Shown here piece by piece: positions 46,423 through 59,232 of a stretch of 64,000 nucleotides of DNA. This stretch comes from Heterocephalus glaber (lineage: Eukaryota; Chordata; Mammalia; Rodentia; Bathyergidae). The translations under genes and the position numbers were made by a program. The stretch spans positions 19,592,180 to 19,656,179 of the forward strand of contig NW_004624732.1 of assembly GCF_000247695.1 (NCBI RefSeq), given 5' to 3'. How positions within the stretch are numbered: the stretch's first letter is position 1; the number at the start of each line of letters is the position of its first letter. The notes beneath the pieces are model-generated. The model was not told the origin of the DNA, made no database searches, and saw nothing but the letters and a program-made list of their open reading frames with translations.

Positions 46423-46441
46423 TGTGTGTGTGTGTGTGTGT
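46423..46441. repeat. (GT)n microsatellite
   Basis: About nine GT units are seen directly. Confidence 0.85.
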
Positions 46442-46942
46442 TTGGGATTGGGGGGTGATAACCCCCAGTATTGAACTGTACCATGATTTTCCATGCTGAT
46501 AGGAAGAGTGATCATGCCCCAAGTTTCAGAGCAGACACTCATATTAAATTTTCAACTAACTATGGCCAGTGTCTTCAAGTACATACAACACCGGAACACT
46601 GCAAAAGGTGACTATTTATTTAGCTGACTATTCCAGGTCTTCCAATAATCAGTCAATTTCAGTTTCATTTTCTGTCTTCTCTACTTTTTTCAAAATGTGT
46701 TTTGCTTTGTAACTAGACATCACTCCTTGGCTTTTGATGTTTACTATCTTTCTTCAGAAGTCTACGATAATTTATTAATGCCACAAGCGTAAATATGTAG
46801 GCTCTAGGAAGAAGTTAATGGACTCTCTTAGGAATAAGATGTATGGGCTCTCAGAGAAGACTTCTGGGTCTTTGGACACTTTTCTTGCTATTAATATTCT
46901 CCAAATTCTGTCCTAGATTGTTCACTAATAAATGAAGCAGGG

Positions 46943-47065
46943 CTGGGGATTTAGCTCAGTGGTTCCACAGCCTGCCTCGCAAGAGCAAGGACCTCAGTTC
47001 GATTCCAGGTACCAAAAGGAAAAGGAAAGAAAAGAAAAAAAGGAAAGAAAAGAAAAGAAGCGAAG
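46943..47065 (+). mobile_element. ID-like SINE with A/G-rich tail
   Basis: GGGCTGGGGATTTAGCTCAGTGG, CAGCCTGCCTCGCAAGAGCAAGG, AGTTCGATTCCAGGTACC, then a tail that has evolved into (AAAGG/AAAAG)n. The Pol III A and B boxes are recognisable. Confidence 0.92.
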
Positions 47066-47069
47066 CATA

Positions 47070-47685
47070 CTTGATGGGTGTTTAAATTATTGACCGCCAA
47101 ACAAACACTAATCCCTAGATGTTATAGAAGTTATAAAAATGTTGAAAGATCCAGTCATGAAGCATTCTCTTTGAGGTAGAATTTCTTAGTATTAAAAAAT
47201 ATATATTTTAACAATACTGTGAGATGGAAAATCCCAGTGGCATTAGTATGAGAAATTTAGATTCAGTTTGAGTGTAAATTAAACATAATGTAATTTTGCA
47301 GATCCAATGTTTTAAAGTTATTATAAAAATAAGAATAAATCAATATTTATATAAATTCTAAATTCATAGATTTTAAACACTTCAAAAATCTTATTTTTCT
47401 TTCAGCTAGAAATTATTAATTTGAATAATAGTCTTGGACAACTTTAAGCTTATTCAAGTATGCAAAAATATAAAATATACATGTAATTTTCATATGCAGA
47501 ATTGCGTTACTAAAGAATCTTCCTTGTTTTGCCTAAGGGTATAGCATGGGCAATAATACAAGGTGATAGTTACTGATAGATCTCTATTTTAGTAACTAAA
47601 GCATACACTTGTGTAGTCAGAAAGCTATCAAATTTTTATGTTGTGTTGGCACTCAAGCACTTTTGCAATAAAAACCTACATATAT
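47070..47685. other. Unassigned AT-rich sequence
   Basis: No gene or recognised repeat. Confidence 0.3.
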
Positions 47686-47689
47686 ATTT

Positions 47690-48020
47690 TTGTACTCTGA
47701 ATATAACCTTTTATTTACTTAACATTGACTTATGTTTTAGAATTTCCAGGTCAAAGTTTGTGTTTACAAATACTGTGTGATAATTCTTAAAATATCATGC
47801 CAAGTGTCATTTCCACAACCATTGAATAAGAGTAACAATAATATCAACAACCTCTGTAAACTATAACCAATTGGAATGGAATTTTAAAAAACATATAATT
47901 TAAATTTTTTTCTGAGTAGTATTATTAAGACTAAACATCTTTATTGATGATTTTAATAACCTCAATAATTAATTGCCTATTACACAATTTTGAACAATGT
48001 TGTGAAAATCATGGATAGAA
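47690..48020 (-). mobile_element. Old L1 relic fragment
   Basis: AATTTCCAGGTCAAAGTTTGTGTTTACAAATACTGTGTGATAATTC, CAAGTGTCATTTCCACAACCATTGAATAAGAG, then AATTGCCTATTACAC, in the order of antisense old-L1 ORF2 3' sequence. Confidence 0.5.
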
Positions 48021-48024
48021 TTGC

Positions 48025-51000
48025 CATTATCTTCAGGCAAAATATGGATGAGTACCATTACCCTCTTACACAAAGCAAACTGCATTTGGCACCCTTTCAT
48101 GATAGAGTTGAAAATAAAATCATTTACTATATCAGTAGTTACATACTAAATGCTACATGCTTACTGTTGCATTGTTTCCAATACCCATGCTATAGTATGG
48201 GGGTTACAATTTGTAATGTTTAACAATAAGTTTCAGTTCCTATAATTGGACTTCTCAAGATGTTAAAGATCTGATTACAGTTATCATTTACAATACTTTG
48301 TTTCTGTGATGGTGGAACCTATGTGACGTTTCTCTGGAACTGATCATTGCATTTGATTCAAGACATTATTTAGAAAATGGTAGTCTTAAGTGTGTCCATT
48401 TGGCTTTTCCTTGTAATGATTCAACTGTTGGAAATAATTCTAAAATGGAAATGATAGAGCCTGTAGATTCTATGTTCCTCGGTAGACTTCTAATAAAGTG
48501 AATAAAAGTAAATTTGGGGTAAATTGATGCAAAGAATAATAGAAAGATAAAGAAATCCACTGAGTACACACACAGATGCATACATAATAATATTATATAT
48601 AAAAAGGAGACACCATTTTAACTGTACTGAATAAGAAGACACTATCAAACATAAAAATATACCAATATCTTTGTCCCATATGAAACAATTTTCTCAAGAC
48701 ATAGAATCACTAAAACTTGGTTAATATAAATAAATGTGACTAAACCTGCAAATAATAAAAATAAAAATTTCAAGTAAGTTAAAATTATTAACAGTTAAAC
48801 TCAAATATCATAAAATGCCAACAAGAACCATAGTGCCATAAGAAAACTAAATGAGAAAGGATTCTCCCTAATCTTTCTACACAATCAGTATCTTACTATC
48901 ACACCAGTCTAGTGCTATATTTACATGCTATTTTCATATATGAATATAAATGTAAAAATTTCTAAACTACTACAGATAAAATCAAGTGACATGTAATCCA
49001 GACTCACATGACAAATTCAATAACTGCAATAATTGTGTACCATTCTAAAGCTGATATTTTCTTGACCACATTATAAATTAAAGAGAAGTCATGTAACTTT
49101 TTTGAATAACTGTAGAATATATATTTGATCTATTCATCATATATTTGGTTTAAAAGCTTTAGCAAACTAAGAATACTAGAAAAGTTTTGCTTGATAAAGA
49201 TTGTTTGCAAATCACATATTGTGTCTAATGGAAGGACATTAGAAGTCGGTATTTTAATTTCAGAAAAAGATCTAACAACATGAAAAATATGATAAATTTT
49301 TTACTGAAATAAATATCAGAAGCATATCAGTACTATAGCATTTAGATAATTGTGTAAAATAAGACATACACAATATAATTTCCACCTGTCATTATGTATT
49401 TACAGATGCATACATATGATAAAAGTATATGCATATATGCAGAAATAAAAATAAAATCTAGAATACTGATGATTACTTGAAAGGAGAATAGGTGATGCAA
49501 ACAGAATTATCATTGGCCACTATTAAGTGAGTAATAATACTTTACCAACTGAAACTAAGAATAAGACAGAAGCTTTTTTGATATTATTTTTGATATATAT
49601 GCCATATTTTAAGATGAAAATTGATTAAATATATAATGTAACTTACTAATAATGGACATTTAGCAAATATGCAATTTCTATGTATTTATCCTATGCATTT
49701 TTCCAACAGCACAATAATTTTTCAAACTTTGAACTTTCTAATTCATCTCTAGTCATTGTACAAATCACTCTTAAGTCATTTGTTAAATTTGCTATTGCAT
49801 ATGTCTTGTTAGATAATTATATAGATGAATTCTGGTAATACACAACTCCACATGTTCAGATAATAATGTAAAGATTAAGAGAACCTAATAATGCTTGTTA
49901 ATATTTTGAATAAAATACTATATGTAATATTTTGAAATAAACATTAGAATTAACGAGTTGTAACTCCTGAATAAATTAATTATATTAAGGGTATTCTTGA
50001 AGAGTTGAGTTTTGAGAGTGTATGTACGTTGTCAAGACTTTGTGAAGGTAAATAACAGTGGTCTCTGATAGATTTTGTAAACTAGCATGTAATATACAGA
50101 TGTTCACACACCTGTGGGCACACTCACTCACCCCCACACACAAGACTGTGGTATTAAAATAAGCAATATCTAGTCTAGAAAGAGAATGTGTATATGTAGC
50201 CATTGTTGACCTCAAAGTGAAGAAAATACTGTATTGGAGTAGTTTTCAGGGACATATATTCCAATGATTATCATTGTTTCTTGTAATTTACAGTGATAAA
50301 TTTGACTTGGAAAAGGATTATTGGGCTCTGTGATACATTGGCCTTTGATTCTATAATGGTGAAAGGGAGTTTATACCGGCAAACTATGTCCCAACACAGA
50401 GGGAAAGGCACTAAAAGTGCTCTTTTCTTCACGTCTTTCTTTTAAACTCCTTTCTTCATCTTGAGCAGAAATTACTCACTTTGGATTAGGAGTAAACTCA
50501 CCTTCTGAAGATGAGTTCAGAAGATAAAAAAATTCAGAGATGGCTGGCATTGAGACAATAGATTATAATGGAAAATTTAAAGATGGACAAATTTTCATAA
50601 GGCAACAGGATGATAGAAGATGATGAGGTATTTTTATGATTCACAATTTTTCTCCTTAGGTAGAAGTAGCTGATCTTAACCAACTTCTAGTAATTTAGCT
50701 ATTTAATTTTCAAGAAGTCACTGTTATTCAAGCAGGTGCTGAAACTCAAGCAAGCAAATGAATTTAATATTCAAGAGTGAGGCTATGTATTCCCTTTCCT
50801 GCAGTGTTCCATAATTAAGATAGGAGTGAAGATAAGAATAAAAGATAAGCAAACACATTGCATTTGTTTTTTGTCAGTTTAAGTGGCATACTGTAGTCAG
50901 TGTGGTTATTCAAAATTACTTTAATCTGCATTGAGTTGCAATATTATTTGAATAATAATGCTTGGAATTTATATAAAAACCTTCTTCCAGGAGCTAGAGG

Positions 51001-51190
51001 AATTTTATGGATGCCATCTAATTACTCTTTTTAATAGTCCTGCGTAAAAGCAGGCTGAGGCCAGTGGCCACATTACCATAAATGAGAAACTGTAAATAGG
51101 AAGTCCTAAGAAGCTTCACTTCCGCAGTAGTCTTCATGGTTATGTGAGAATGCTCCCCATCTCTCCCAGCATTCTTTCTTTCACGCCAAG
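48025..51190. other. Long unassigned AT-rich stretch
   Basis: About 3.2 kb with no recognised gene, RNA gene, satellite or well-preserved mobile element. Short frames at 48,366-48,581 and 49,985-50,215 have no features. The segment 50,280-51,130 is slightly less AT-rich and could be unique or regulatory sequence, but nothing in the sequence shows this. Confidence 0.35.
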
Positions 51191-51214
51191 TGTCAGAGAT
51201 TGTCAGGTGGACTC

Positions 51215-51430
51215 ATGAAAATAGATTTTGGAACCAGGGATACCCAGTCTGAAATCTCAATTCTACTAGCTACTAAACTGTGGTCTTGGATGTGTGAGAG
51301 GATCTCTCATACTTGGTTTTCTCATCTGTAAAATGTGAACAATCAGAGCAGTGTTATATTATTTAAATTTATGTTTAACTACTACATAAAAATACTAAAG
51401 GTGTACAGTAAATGAGGCACCATATAATGT
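51215..51430 (+). mobile_element. MIR SINE
   Basis: AATAGATTTTGGAACCAGGGATACCCAG, TACTAAACTGTGGTCTTGGATG, CTTGGTTTTCTCATCTGTAAAATGTGAACAATC, then GGTGTACAGTAAATGAGGCACC. Nearly full-length MIR order. Confidence 0.8.
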
Positions 51431-51499
51431 TTCAGGGCATCCACACATTGTATAATGTTTATATGACGTTAAACACATCTATCAACTTTTACATTTTTA

Positions 51500-51950
51500 T
51501 GTAAAAACTTTCAAAATCCTCTCTTCTAACTATTTGGAATACATATAGAGTTCACTACAGCTTCCTATACACACCCTACTTTATCTTCCTTTAAGAGAAC
51601 CTACAGATCAACCTTTTCCCATTCCAATCACCCTACTCCTCTCCTCAGTTCTGGTAATCACTGTTTAACTCTGAAATTATGGGAGAATTTTTTTAAAACT
51701 CTAACATAGGAATAAGATCATGTGGTATCTGTGTTTCTGTGGCTGGTTTATTTCACTTAACATAAGGATCTCCAGTTCCATCCATATTGTTGCAAATGAT
51801 TTATTTCTTTTTATGGTTAAATAATATTAGATTGTGTGCCTGTACCACATTTTGTTTATCTATTCGTCAGTTGATGGACCTTTTTTCCATTTCCTGGTTA
51901 GTGCTGAAATGAACACAAAAGCGCAGATGTCTCTGGCAGAGCAAAGTCAT
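51500..51950 (-). mobile_element. Old L1 3' end relic
   Basis: Antisense L1M-type 3'UTR (AATCCTCTCTTCTAACTATTTGGAATACATATAGAG, TCTGGTAATCACTGTTTAACTCTG), then ORF2 end (GATCATGTGGTATCTGTGTTTCTGTGGCTGG, TCCAGTTCCATCCATATTGTTGCAAATG, TCGTCAGTTGATGGACC). Confidence 0.8.
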
Positions 51951-52278
51951 CTTGAGAATTTAATTAAATGGTGTATTTAAAATGCCAGGCACCATAGCAT
52001 ACCTAGCAAATACTCAACCATGTTGCAAGCCTGATATGCCACATTCAGTACATCCAATATCAAGCCCAGAACCAATATTAACATAATTTATAATGTTGAC
52101 TTCAAAAGGTTTCTCTGCATCCTCTTCCTTCAACAATTCCCTAACCAACTTTTAACACCTCCATTCTAGCTAAGGCTTCCCTAATCTTTCCACAGCTATA
52201 TTAATGGCTGTACCATACCTGCTCTTAACCTTTCAGTCTTGCTTTTTTAAATCTAACTTGCTAAAAACACATGCTCTT

Positions 52279-52280
<2 letters not shown>

Positions 52281-52318
<38 letters not shown>
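52281..52318. repeat. (GT)n microsatellite
   Basis: About 19 GT units are seen directly, adjacent to the tail side of an antisense B1-dID. Confidence 0.93.
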
Positions 52319-52319
<1 letters not shown>

Positions 52320-52475
52320 TATTGTGGATTGGACCTAGGATCTTTGCACTGAGCAATATCCCAGCTCTTTTAAAATTTTTATTGTGAGACTGATACTGCT
52401 AACTTGCTCAGTCTGGGCTCAAACTTGTGATCTACTTGCCCAGAGTGATGGGATTACATGTTTGTACTATGACTC
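52319..52475 (-). mobile_element. B1-dID dimeric SINE
   Basis: Antisense ID-like half (GGTATTGTGGATTGGACCTAGGATCTTTGCACTGAGCAATATCCCAGC), then antisense B1-like half (GAGACTGATACTGC, CAGTCTGGGCTCAAACTTGTGATC, GATGGGATTACATG). Confidence 0.75.
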
Positions 52476-52479
52476 ATTC

Positions 52480-53225
52480 AAATTTATTATTGGTTTGAAA
52501 TTTCCTTCCAATGGTTTTGCATGAGAACAGACATCCCGAAGAGAGAGCTTTGTTGGTCCACACATTCCAATTGATCACAGGTTATTTAGTATACAGCCTG
52601 TACTATTTCATGAGTCAAGGAAGTGGTGGATTCGGTGCCAATACCTGCCTAAATTCTGGGCACTTTACAGACCTCACTGGTTGGGAGCACTAATTCTGCC
52701 CGTTACACCAGTGGATGTAATATTCCTCTCACTCTGAAAAGGATGACATTTGAGTTAATATATGGTATGTTTATTTTTAACCTGAACTTGCATTCAACGC
52801 ACAGAAGTTAATTTTAAAAGTAACAAGGACTTCAAGAAATTAAGTGATTTTTCTTATAAATCTTGCACAAAGTGAATGGTGAAAACAGTATTTAAAAGTT
52901 AAAGCATAATGCTAAGCACATGTCATACGTCACAGATTGATTTTAAAATAAATAAATGGACATGATGCATGGTCCTTCCCAATACTCAGTGACACCACTT
53001 TTTATCACCAGAAGGAATTCAATTTTCTGAATAACAAATAACGAAGGCCTGTATCTCAGTCACACATCACACCCATCATGCTGCTGAAAGGAAGGAATGA
53101 GTCCTAGTGTTCTATTGGGTTTTTATTAGGCTTGATTTTAATCCATAAACCAATGTGTGAAAGATAAATTTAAAATTTATTGTAACTCAATTCTAGCTAC
53201 GCACTATTGTTGATGCCATAGTAAA
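52480..53225. other. Unassigned sequence
   Basis: No recognisable gene or repeat. The 60-codon plus frame at 52,511-52,693 is unsupported. Confidence 0.3.
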
Positions 53226-53229
53226 TGTT

Positions 53230-54280
53230 ACCTCAAAACATTTTAAAATTATTTTGTCTAGAAAACTTGTTAAATCACCAATTTAATTATTTCACATTTA
53301 TTTGATTTTTGTCTAACACAATTTTCTGTTGAGAATAATCATTTTATTTTTCCTTTTCAACTCTATGAGATTTTAGTTCATTTATTTGGCTACTGCATTG
53401 GCTATGACCTCTAATACAATGTCAAAAAAAGTTGGCAAAACACCAAAGGAATGATGTTATCATTTCATCTTCAAATATGATATTTTCAGTACTTTTTATA
53501 CATCCTTATCCTATAAAGATCTTTTCAGTTTGTGATTGTCTAAGAATATTTTATTTGTTCAATTCAGGAATGTATGTTAAACCTTATAAGAATTCATTTA
53601 TTGTGATCATATAAACATCTTTAGTATATTAATATAGAGAAATCCATCATTTATATTCATTTACTCTCGAATTCTTCATATAAAAGTAACATGATGAAAA
53701 TATCTCTCATTATTTTTTTATTAGTGGATTTGACTGGCTATTTTCCATAGAATTTATGTATATTTTTTCTTGAATGACTTTGACCTATAATTTTCTTTCT
53801 CATGCTGACCTTGTCCTATAGATATTAGCCTCATAAAATTATTTGAAGGTTGTATTTTTTTATATTTGCAAAGAATTAATTTCAGATACAAACAATTTCT
53901 CATTTTCCATTTTATTCATTTTACTACTAATGTCATCTCAAATTTTATGGAAAGATTTCAATTACTCAATAACTAATGCTAATCCTTATATGATAATGGC
54001 AGATTTCTTTATCTTTTTGTGTAATCTTCAGTAATTACCATTACTCTAACAGTTCACATAGCTCATAAATATTTATATACTTTGTTATTGACTCATTCAT
54101 AACATTTTCTCATGATGATTTAAATTCTGTGGAAACTAGAGTAGTGCTACATTTGTAGACTTCATACTAATTAATTATGTATGTTTTTTCTTTTTTCCCT
54201 CTCTCTTCCTCCCTTCCTCCCTTCCTCCCTGTATCAGTTTTTCTTTATCTCTGACTGACTTTTCATTTTGCTCAGCCAGA
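53230..54280 (-). mobile_element. Old L1 relic, RT region (left part)
   Basis: Antisense old-L1 RT text in order: TTATTTGGCTACTGCATTGGCTATGACCTCTAATACAATG (53,382-53,421), CTTATAAGAATTCATTTATTGTGATCATATAAACATC, then CCTATAATTTTCTTTCTCATGCTGACCTTGTCCTATAG and TAGCCTCATAAAATTATTTGAAGG. Heavily mutated. A (TTCCCTCC)n-like tract lies at 54,196-54,230. Confidence 0.65.
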
Positions 54281-54284
54281 CTTT

Positions 54285-55160
54285 TTTCATTAATTTTATT
54301 GGTACATTTTAGGTATACAATATAATGACATTCATCATTGGAAATTTGTACCTTTATGTAATCTATCTTGGTTCTGATTTTTTTCCCATGCCCCTGCCCT
54401 CCCTTCAACCCCTCCACCCCTCGCTATTTACAAAGACTTTGTTTACATTTTTTCATTTTCTCATATTAATTCCATTCCCTTCTTTCCTTTCCCCTACCCC
54501 TCCCACTTCCCTTTCCCCTTTGCCCCTTTTCTTCCTGTTTCACATTAATCATACCTTTTGAGCCTTATTTACACTTTCAGCTTCTCACACCATAGAAACT
54601 ATTTGGTATTTACATGTGTGTCTTATTTATTTCACTTAAGAGTATCACCTCAATATGCATCCATTTAGCTGTAAATGTCTCTAATTTCTCATTGTTTATG
54701 GCTGAGTAGTACTCTATTTTATTAAAAAACCACATCTTCTTTATCCAGTCTCCAGCTGATGGGCAACTGGGCTGTTTCCAACTTTTAGTTATTACAAACA
54801 GTGCCACTATGAACATGAGTGCACATATATCACTGTGGTATGATTCTTTTAATTCTTTGGGGAAGATCCCCAGCAGTGGAATAGCGGGGCCAAATGGGAC
54901 TTCCAGTCCTAGTTCTTTGAGGTATCTCCATACTGATTTCCACAGTGGTTACACCAGTCTACATTCCCACCAACAGTGGAGCAGGGTTCCTTTTCCCCAA
55001 CAGCCCCTCCAGCATTTGTTATTGGTTGATATCTTGAGAGTAGCTATTCTTTCTGGTGTGAGGTGGAATCTCGGGGTTGCTTGCATTTGCATCTCTCAAA
55101 TGACCAGGGATGTTGAACATTTTTTCATATGTTTATTTGCTATTCCTATGTCTTTGTTTT
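54285..55160 (-). mobile_element. 5'-truncated recent L1, 3'UTR and ORF2 C-terminus
   Basis: The minus strand reads the ORF2 end (frame 54,816-54,610: MFIVALFVITKSWKQPSCPSAGDWIKKMW...KWMHIEVILLSEINKTHM) and 3'UTR down to a short T-run on the plus strand (54,279-54,286). The 5' truncation is near 55,157. Same family as the 39-41.6 kb copy, and inserted into the older minus-strand L1. A target duplication was not evident. Confidence 0.9.
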
Positions 55161-55164
55161 AATT

Positions 55165-57450
55165 TTAAGTCATCAGTTATTAGTCTCTTGAGAAAATAAT
55201 TGTTAGGTGTGTAGGTTCACCATAAAGATAGCTTTTGCTGTTATTTTATAATATACTGTATTATTTGGAATTAGTTATTATTCATTATTTAATAAGATAA
55301 ATATTTTTCCAATTAACATTCTCATCAGTTTTCTTTGTTTCTAACATATTAATTGAGGCTATATATTTTCCTTTAAATATAACAATAGCTATAATTTGGA
55401 TATGAAGTTTTGTATTGTTAATCACTAAAATTATGAATCATTAAAATATTTTATAGTGCTTCATATAACTTAGCTTTATAACTAACTTATATCTGAACAA
55501 AATCTAGACTTCATCTTCATTATTGTGCTATTCATTTCTAGCTTTCTTTTATTTCTGTCAATAAAATACACAGAATTTAAATGATTTTATTTTTTATATT
55601 ATACATCATAATATGTGTTAGTTCATAATATGTGTTCATAATATGTGTTAGTTCTCTACTTTTATTAACAGTAATCCTTGATTTTTCTCATTACACAGAA
55701 ACATGTTAATATTTCCCAATATGAGTGTTAACATAAATATCTAACTTTTGTTCTTCAAATTTTTGAGAACATATTTCCCTGGTGGATAGAATGAGTTATT
55801 ATTGGGCCGGGGATTTAGCTTACTGGTTCTGCCACCTGCCTCTCAAGCTCAAGGTACCAAGTTTGACCCCCAGTACCAAAAAAGAAAAGAATGAGTTATT
55901 ATTATGAAATTATTACCATTTCTAGCAATTAGTTATCTCTTAATGTCTTCTTTGTCTACTATTCCTATATATACTCACGCATGTTTTTTCTAGTATTTTC
56001 ATAAGTATTATGTTTTTTAGTATTGTATTGTATATTTCTCTATTAGAAATAGCACACAGTAGCTTAAATTTCATTCATATTGCCCATCTTTCTTTTTTAA
56101 CTAGAAAAATCAGTCCACTTCAGAGTTATTTAATTGCTGGTAGGGCTAGAGCTTTCATTGCTCTGCCTATGTTTTGCAGCACTTTCTTTACCATTTTTGG
56201 ATCGATCTCATCATTATTTTTCTGTATTAATATGAATGTAATTCAATTATATTAGCAGATATATTGGAAATTTCAATATCTGTTCATAAATTAGGGAAGT
56301 TTTGTGTTAATGGTTATATCTAGCTTTCTCCCAGAAAACACAGGACCTTTGATTACTCTCATTATATTTATCTCTTCATGGTCTATTGTTGTGATGTGAT
56401 TTAATTCCATTGCAATGGATTTTTACAACCCACAAAATACTCGAACTACTTTATGCAAAGTTCACTTAGGTGTAGCCACATATTTTCACATACTATTTTG
56501 GTCTTCATTCCCTCCTGCACCTCTGGCCTTCCTATCCTTATCCTTTTGCCTAAACGATAACTGTTATAATTTGCCACAGTTGTTATTCTGCTAGCAGCAC
56601 ACTTTCTCACTTGCAATTGCTTCATAAAGTTTTTATTTAACTTTTATTCTTGAAAGACGTATGGTATTTTCTTTCATTTGTGATAGTTTTCTGAGTTTGA
56701 AAGGTTTAAGTCTCCTCATGTTAATGACACTATTCAAAGGTCTAATGAATTCCATTACTACTGTTGACAATTTAGCTATACATCTGTCCTTTATTTAAGC
56801 TCTCATGATTTTATAAATTTGAAATGCTGATTTGTGTCTTTTGTCTGTTATTCATATGTTTATCGTTATGTTTGAGCATGGATTTCTTCTAGTCTTGAAA
56901 CTTTCTAGGATTCTCTAATCTGTAATTTAATGTATTTTTAAAATTTTGAAGAATTTTTTCTTAAAACATGCCCCTTGTGCTCTCTTTTCCTCTTCTAATT
57001 TAAAACCTCAATTAACTGTATGTTAAAACCTTAATAGTCTCTTCTCTATACTTCCATATTTTCAGTTTTATTTCCATGGTTCACTTTAAATACCATCTGG
57101 TGATCTGTCTTCTTGGTCAAAACTTTATCTTCAACTGTGCTTTGTCCCCTGTTCAACAAAGTACCTGAAAATAGATATTTCACATATGTGTTCATACATT
57201 TAAAAAAATCAATGTTAATTTTTATATTTTACATTCCTTCTCAAAAGTTCCAAGCTTTACTCTACCACTTTAAATGGAGTAAAATATTGTCTGAAGGAAA
57301 TATTTCTAATATTTGGAGTTCCAGTGGTTGTTTTTCTGTTGTCAGGTTTCCCTACTGTCTCCTGTTGACAGAATCCATTGTACTAGTTGTCAAGTGTATC
57401 TGTACGCATGTGTTGGAAACTATTGCAATCAAATATCACATCCTCATTGA
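55165..57450 (-). mobile_element. Old L1 relic (right part), including ORF1/5' type sequence
   Basis: It continues the older L1 on the far side of the younger insertion. The best matches are at 56,860-57,110: GTTTGAGCATGGATTTCTTCTAGTCTTG, CATGCCCCTTGTGCTCTCTTTTCC, AATAGTCTCTTCTCTATACTTCC, the antisense pattern of old L1/HAL1 ORF1-upstream sequence. The middle (55,200-56,400) is only weakly recognisable. The frame at 57,113-57,463 is unsupported. Confidence 0.5.
55804..55887 (+). mobile_element. ID-like SINE with 16-bp target duplication
   Basis: GGGCCGGGGATTTAGCTTACTGG, CACCTGCCTCTCAAGCTCAAGG, AGTTTGACCCCCAGTACC and a short A tail. Perfect direct repeats AGAATGAGTTATTATT lie at 55,788-55,803 and 55,888-55,903. 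The A and B boxes each carry changes. Confidence 0.95.
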
Positions 57451-57533
57451 GAATCACTGTTAAGTCATGCTAAAGTCCTGCAACACTCCCAGACACCCAA
57501 AGAGGTAAACCTACAAGAGGTCCATGAGTTGCA

Positions 57534-57632
57534 GGGGATGTAGCTCAGTGGTTTCACCGCCTGCTGCGCAAGCGCAAGGACCCAAGTTCAATCCCCAGCA
57601 CCAAAAAAAAAAGAAAAAAAAAAAAAAAAAAG
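57534..57632 (+). mobile_element. ID-like SINE with long A tail and target duplication
   Basis: GCAGGGGATGTAGCTCAGTGGTTTCACCGCCTGCTGCGCAAGCGCAAGG, AAGTTCAATCCCCAGCACC, then a tail of about 30 bases interrupted by one G. The flanks AGAGGTCCATGAGT and AGACGTCCATGAGT are direct repeats with one mismatch. The long tail suggests it is recent. Confidence 0.94.
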
Positions 57633-57639
57633 ACGTCCA

Positions 57640-59225
57640 TGAGTCAATTCATATTGTCACCTTCTTAGAACCTTAGTCAAAAACAGCAGATGGTTTATTA
57701 GTCCTCTGCTCATGTTGGACCCAAGCCTCCTATGATCTGAATATCTATGAACTGTATTATACTAATGTGAGCACCAGTTATGCCTCTTATCATTTTATAC
57801 CATGTTAGTAAAAAGAGAAAGCCGACATCTTTTGTTGATATGTATAGTATATATAACTTAATATTTGCATTATAAATAAACATATATCTTTAACTGGTCA
57901 TGAGTATAATAGAGAAATAATTTTCACTATCAATTTTGTGTTATTCTTGCCCCAAAACAGAGCATCAGTGGATGGAGTTCTCTACCTATTTGACTAATTC
58001 AGTCTTTTAGTTTTAATAGACCTGAGTCTTTTCTAAAACTTTTATTAGTACATATTTGCAATATATAATGATTACATTCACTGTAGGTACACGTACATGA
58101 CACAGTTCACTGCTCTTCCTTTTCCTCTGTCCTTCCATTCCCCTTTTATTTTTCTGGCATCACATTCATTTTTCTTATAAGACCTCATAAAGTAAATTAT
58201 CATATATACAGATTGAAAGCCAGACTAATAGGCTGAAGAACATATAAAACATGTAAGACAATTGCACTAAGTCAAGGTACACTTTTAGATACATAGCCAA
58301 CACTGGATTACAATACCTCTCTTTTTTCCCTTTTGTCTGTCATTCATATACATATACATATATATATAATAGAGAGAGAGAGAGAGAGAATTTTTCATAT
58401 AAGATAAAAAGTGATAGTTATCCTTGTGTGTCTGAGTTACTTTCCTTCACATTAATGTTTCTCCATTTAAACAATTATTACATATTTATTTTGACTCTTA
58501 ATATAGGATATAGAAACACTAATCATAATCTTGCCTGCCATTGTGTATAGCAGCAAAGCAACTTTCAAGTGGCAATATCATCACCCAGTCACAGAAATAA
58601 TCTCTCCTCTCTCAAAGTTATGAGAAGATTAAACCAAGAATGAGTACATTTTGAGAGGGAATGAGTCAAGGAGAACAAAAAGAATAAGAAATTTCTTCAT
58701 CCAACTATGCCCCATAGCATAGTGCTTCTTCCATGTTAACAGAACCCTTGAGAGATCACAAACCTGATTAGACTATGGAGCTGCAATGTAAGAGCAAGGT
58801 GATTTGGTTATCCATCTCTACCTCTTTATCCCAGGTAAAAAAAATATTCCCCCCTGCCAGAGCCACTATGGGGGTAAATTAGATATCACAATATAAGAAA
58901 CATTGGATAGACATGAGGAACTCAATAAACGATATGTGTTGTATTTTGTACTATACTAGAAGGAGCATCTGAATCACAAACTTAATTTGTGTCAGAGGTT
59001 TAAAACATAATTTTCTAGAGAAAAGAGTTAGGAGGCTTATTTTATTATTCACTGGGCAAACCACAGTGAAGACATTCATATGTACCAACTGCACTCACAC
59101 TGGTGACTCAGGGCATCGGCGTATTACAGGGGATTGGATTTTCTTATGAGAAGTATCTGGTTTTATTCACTGTATTTGAGAAGACAGCAATGGAATGAGG
59201 CAAAATTAAACTCATCAAAAAAATA
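57640..59225. other. Unassigned sequence with GA tract
   Basis: No gene. 58,034-58,160 (TTATTAGTACATATTTGCAATATATAATGATTACATTCAC) resembles the antisense 3' end of an older relative of the local L1. A short (GA)n tract lies at 58,371-58,389. Confidence 0.35.
58371..58389. repeat. (GA)n microsatellite
   Basis: About nine GA units are seen directly after a TA-rich run. Confidence 0.85.
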
Positions 59226-59232
59226 CAATCCC

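Noticed and set aside
54809..55162. 117-codon plus-strand frame as a gene
   Set aside because: It is the antisense of the L1 ORF2 C-terminal region; the phrase set also appears antisense at 40,705-40,950.
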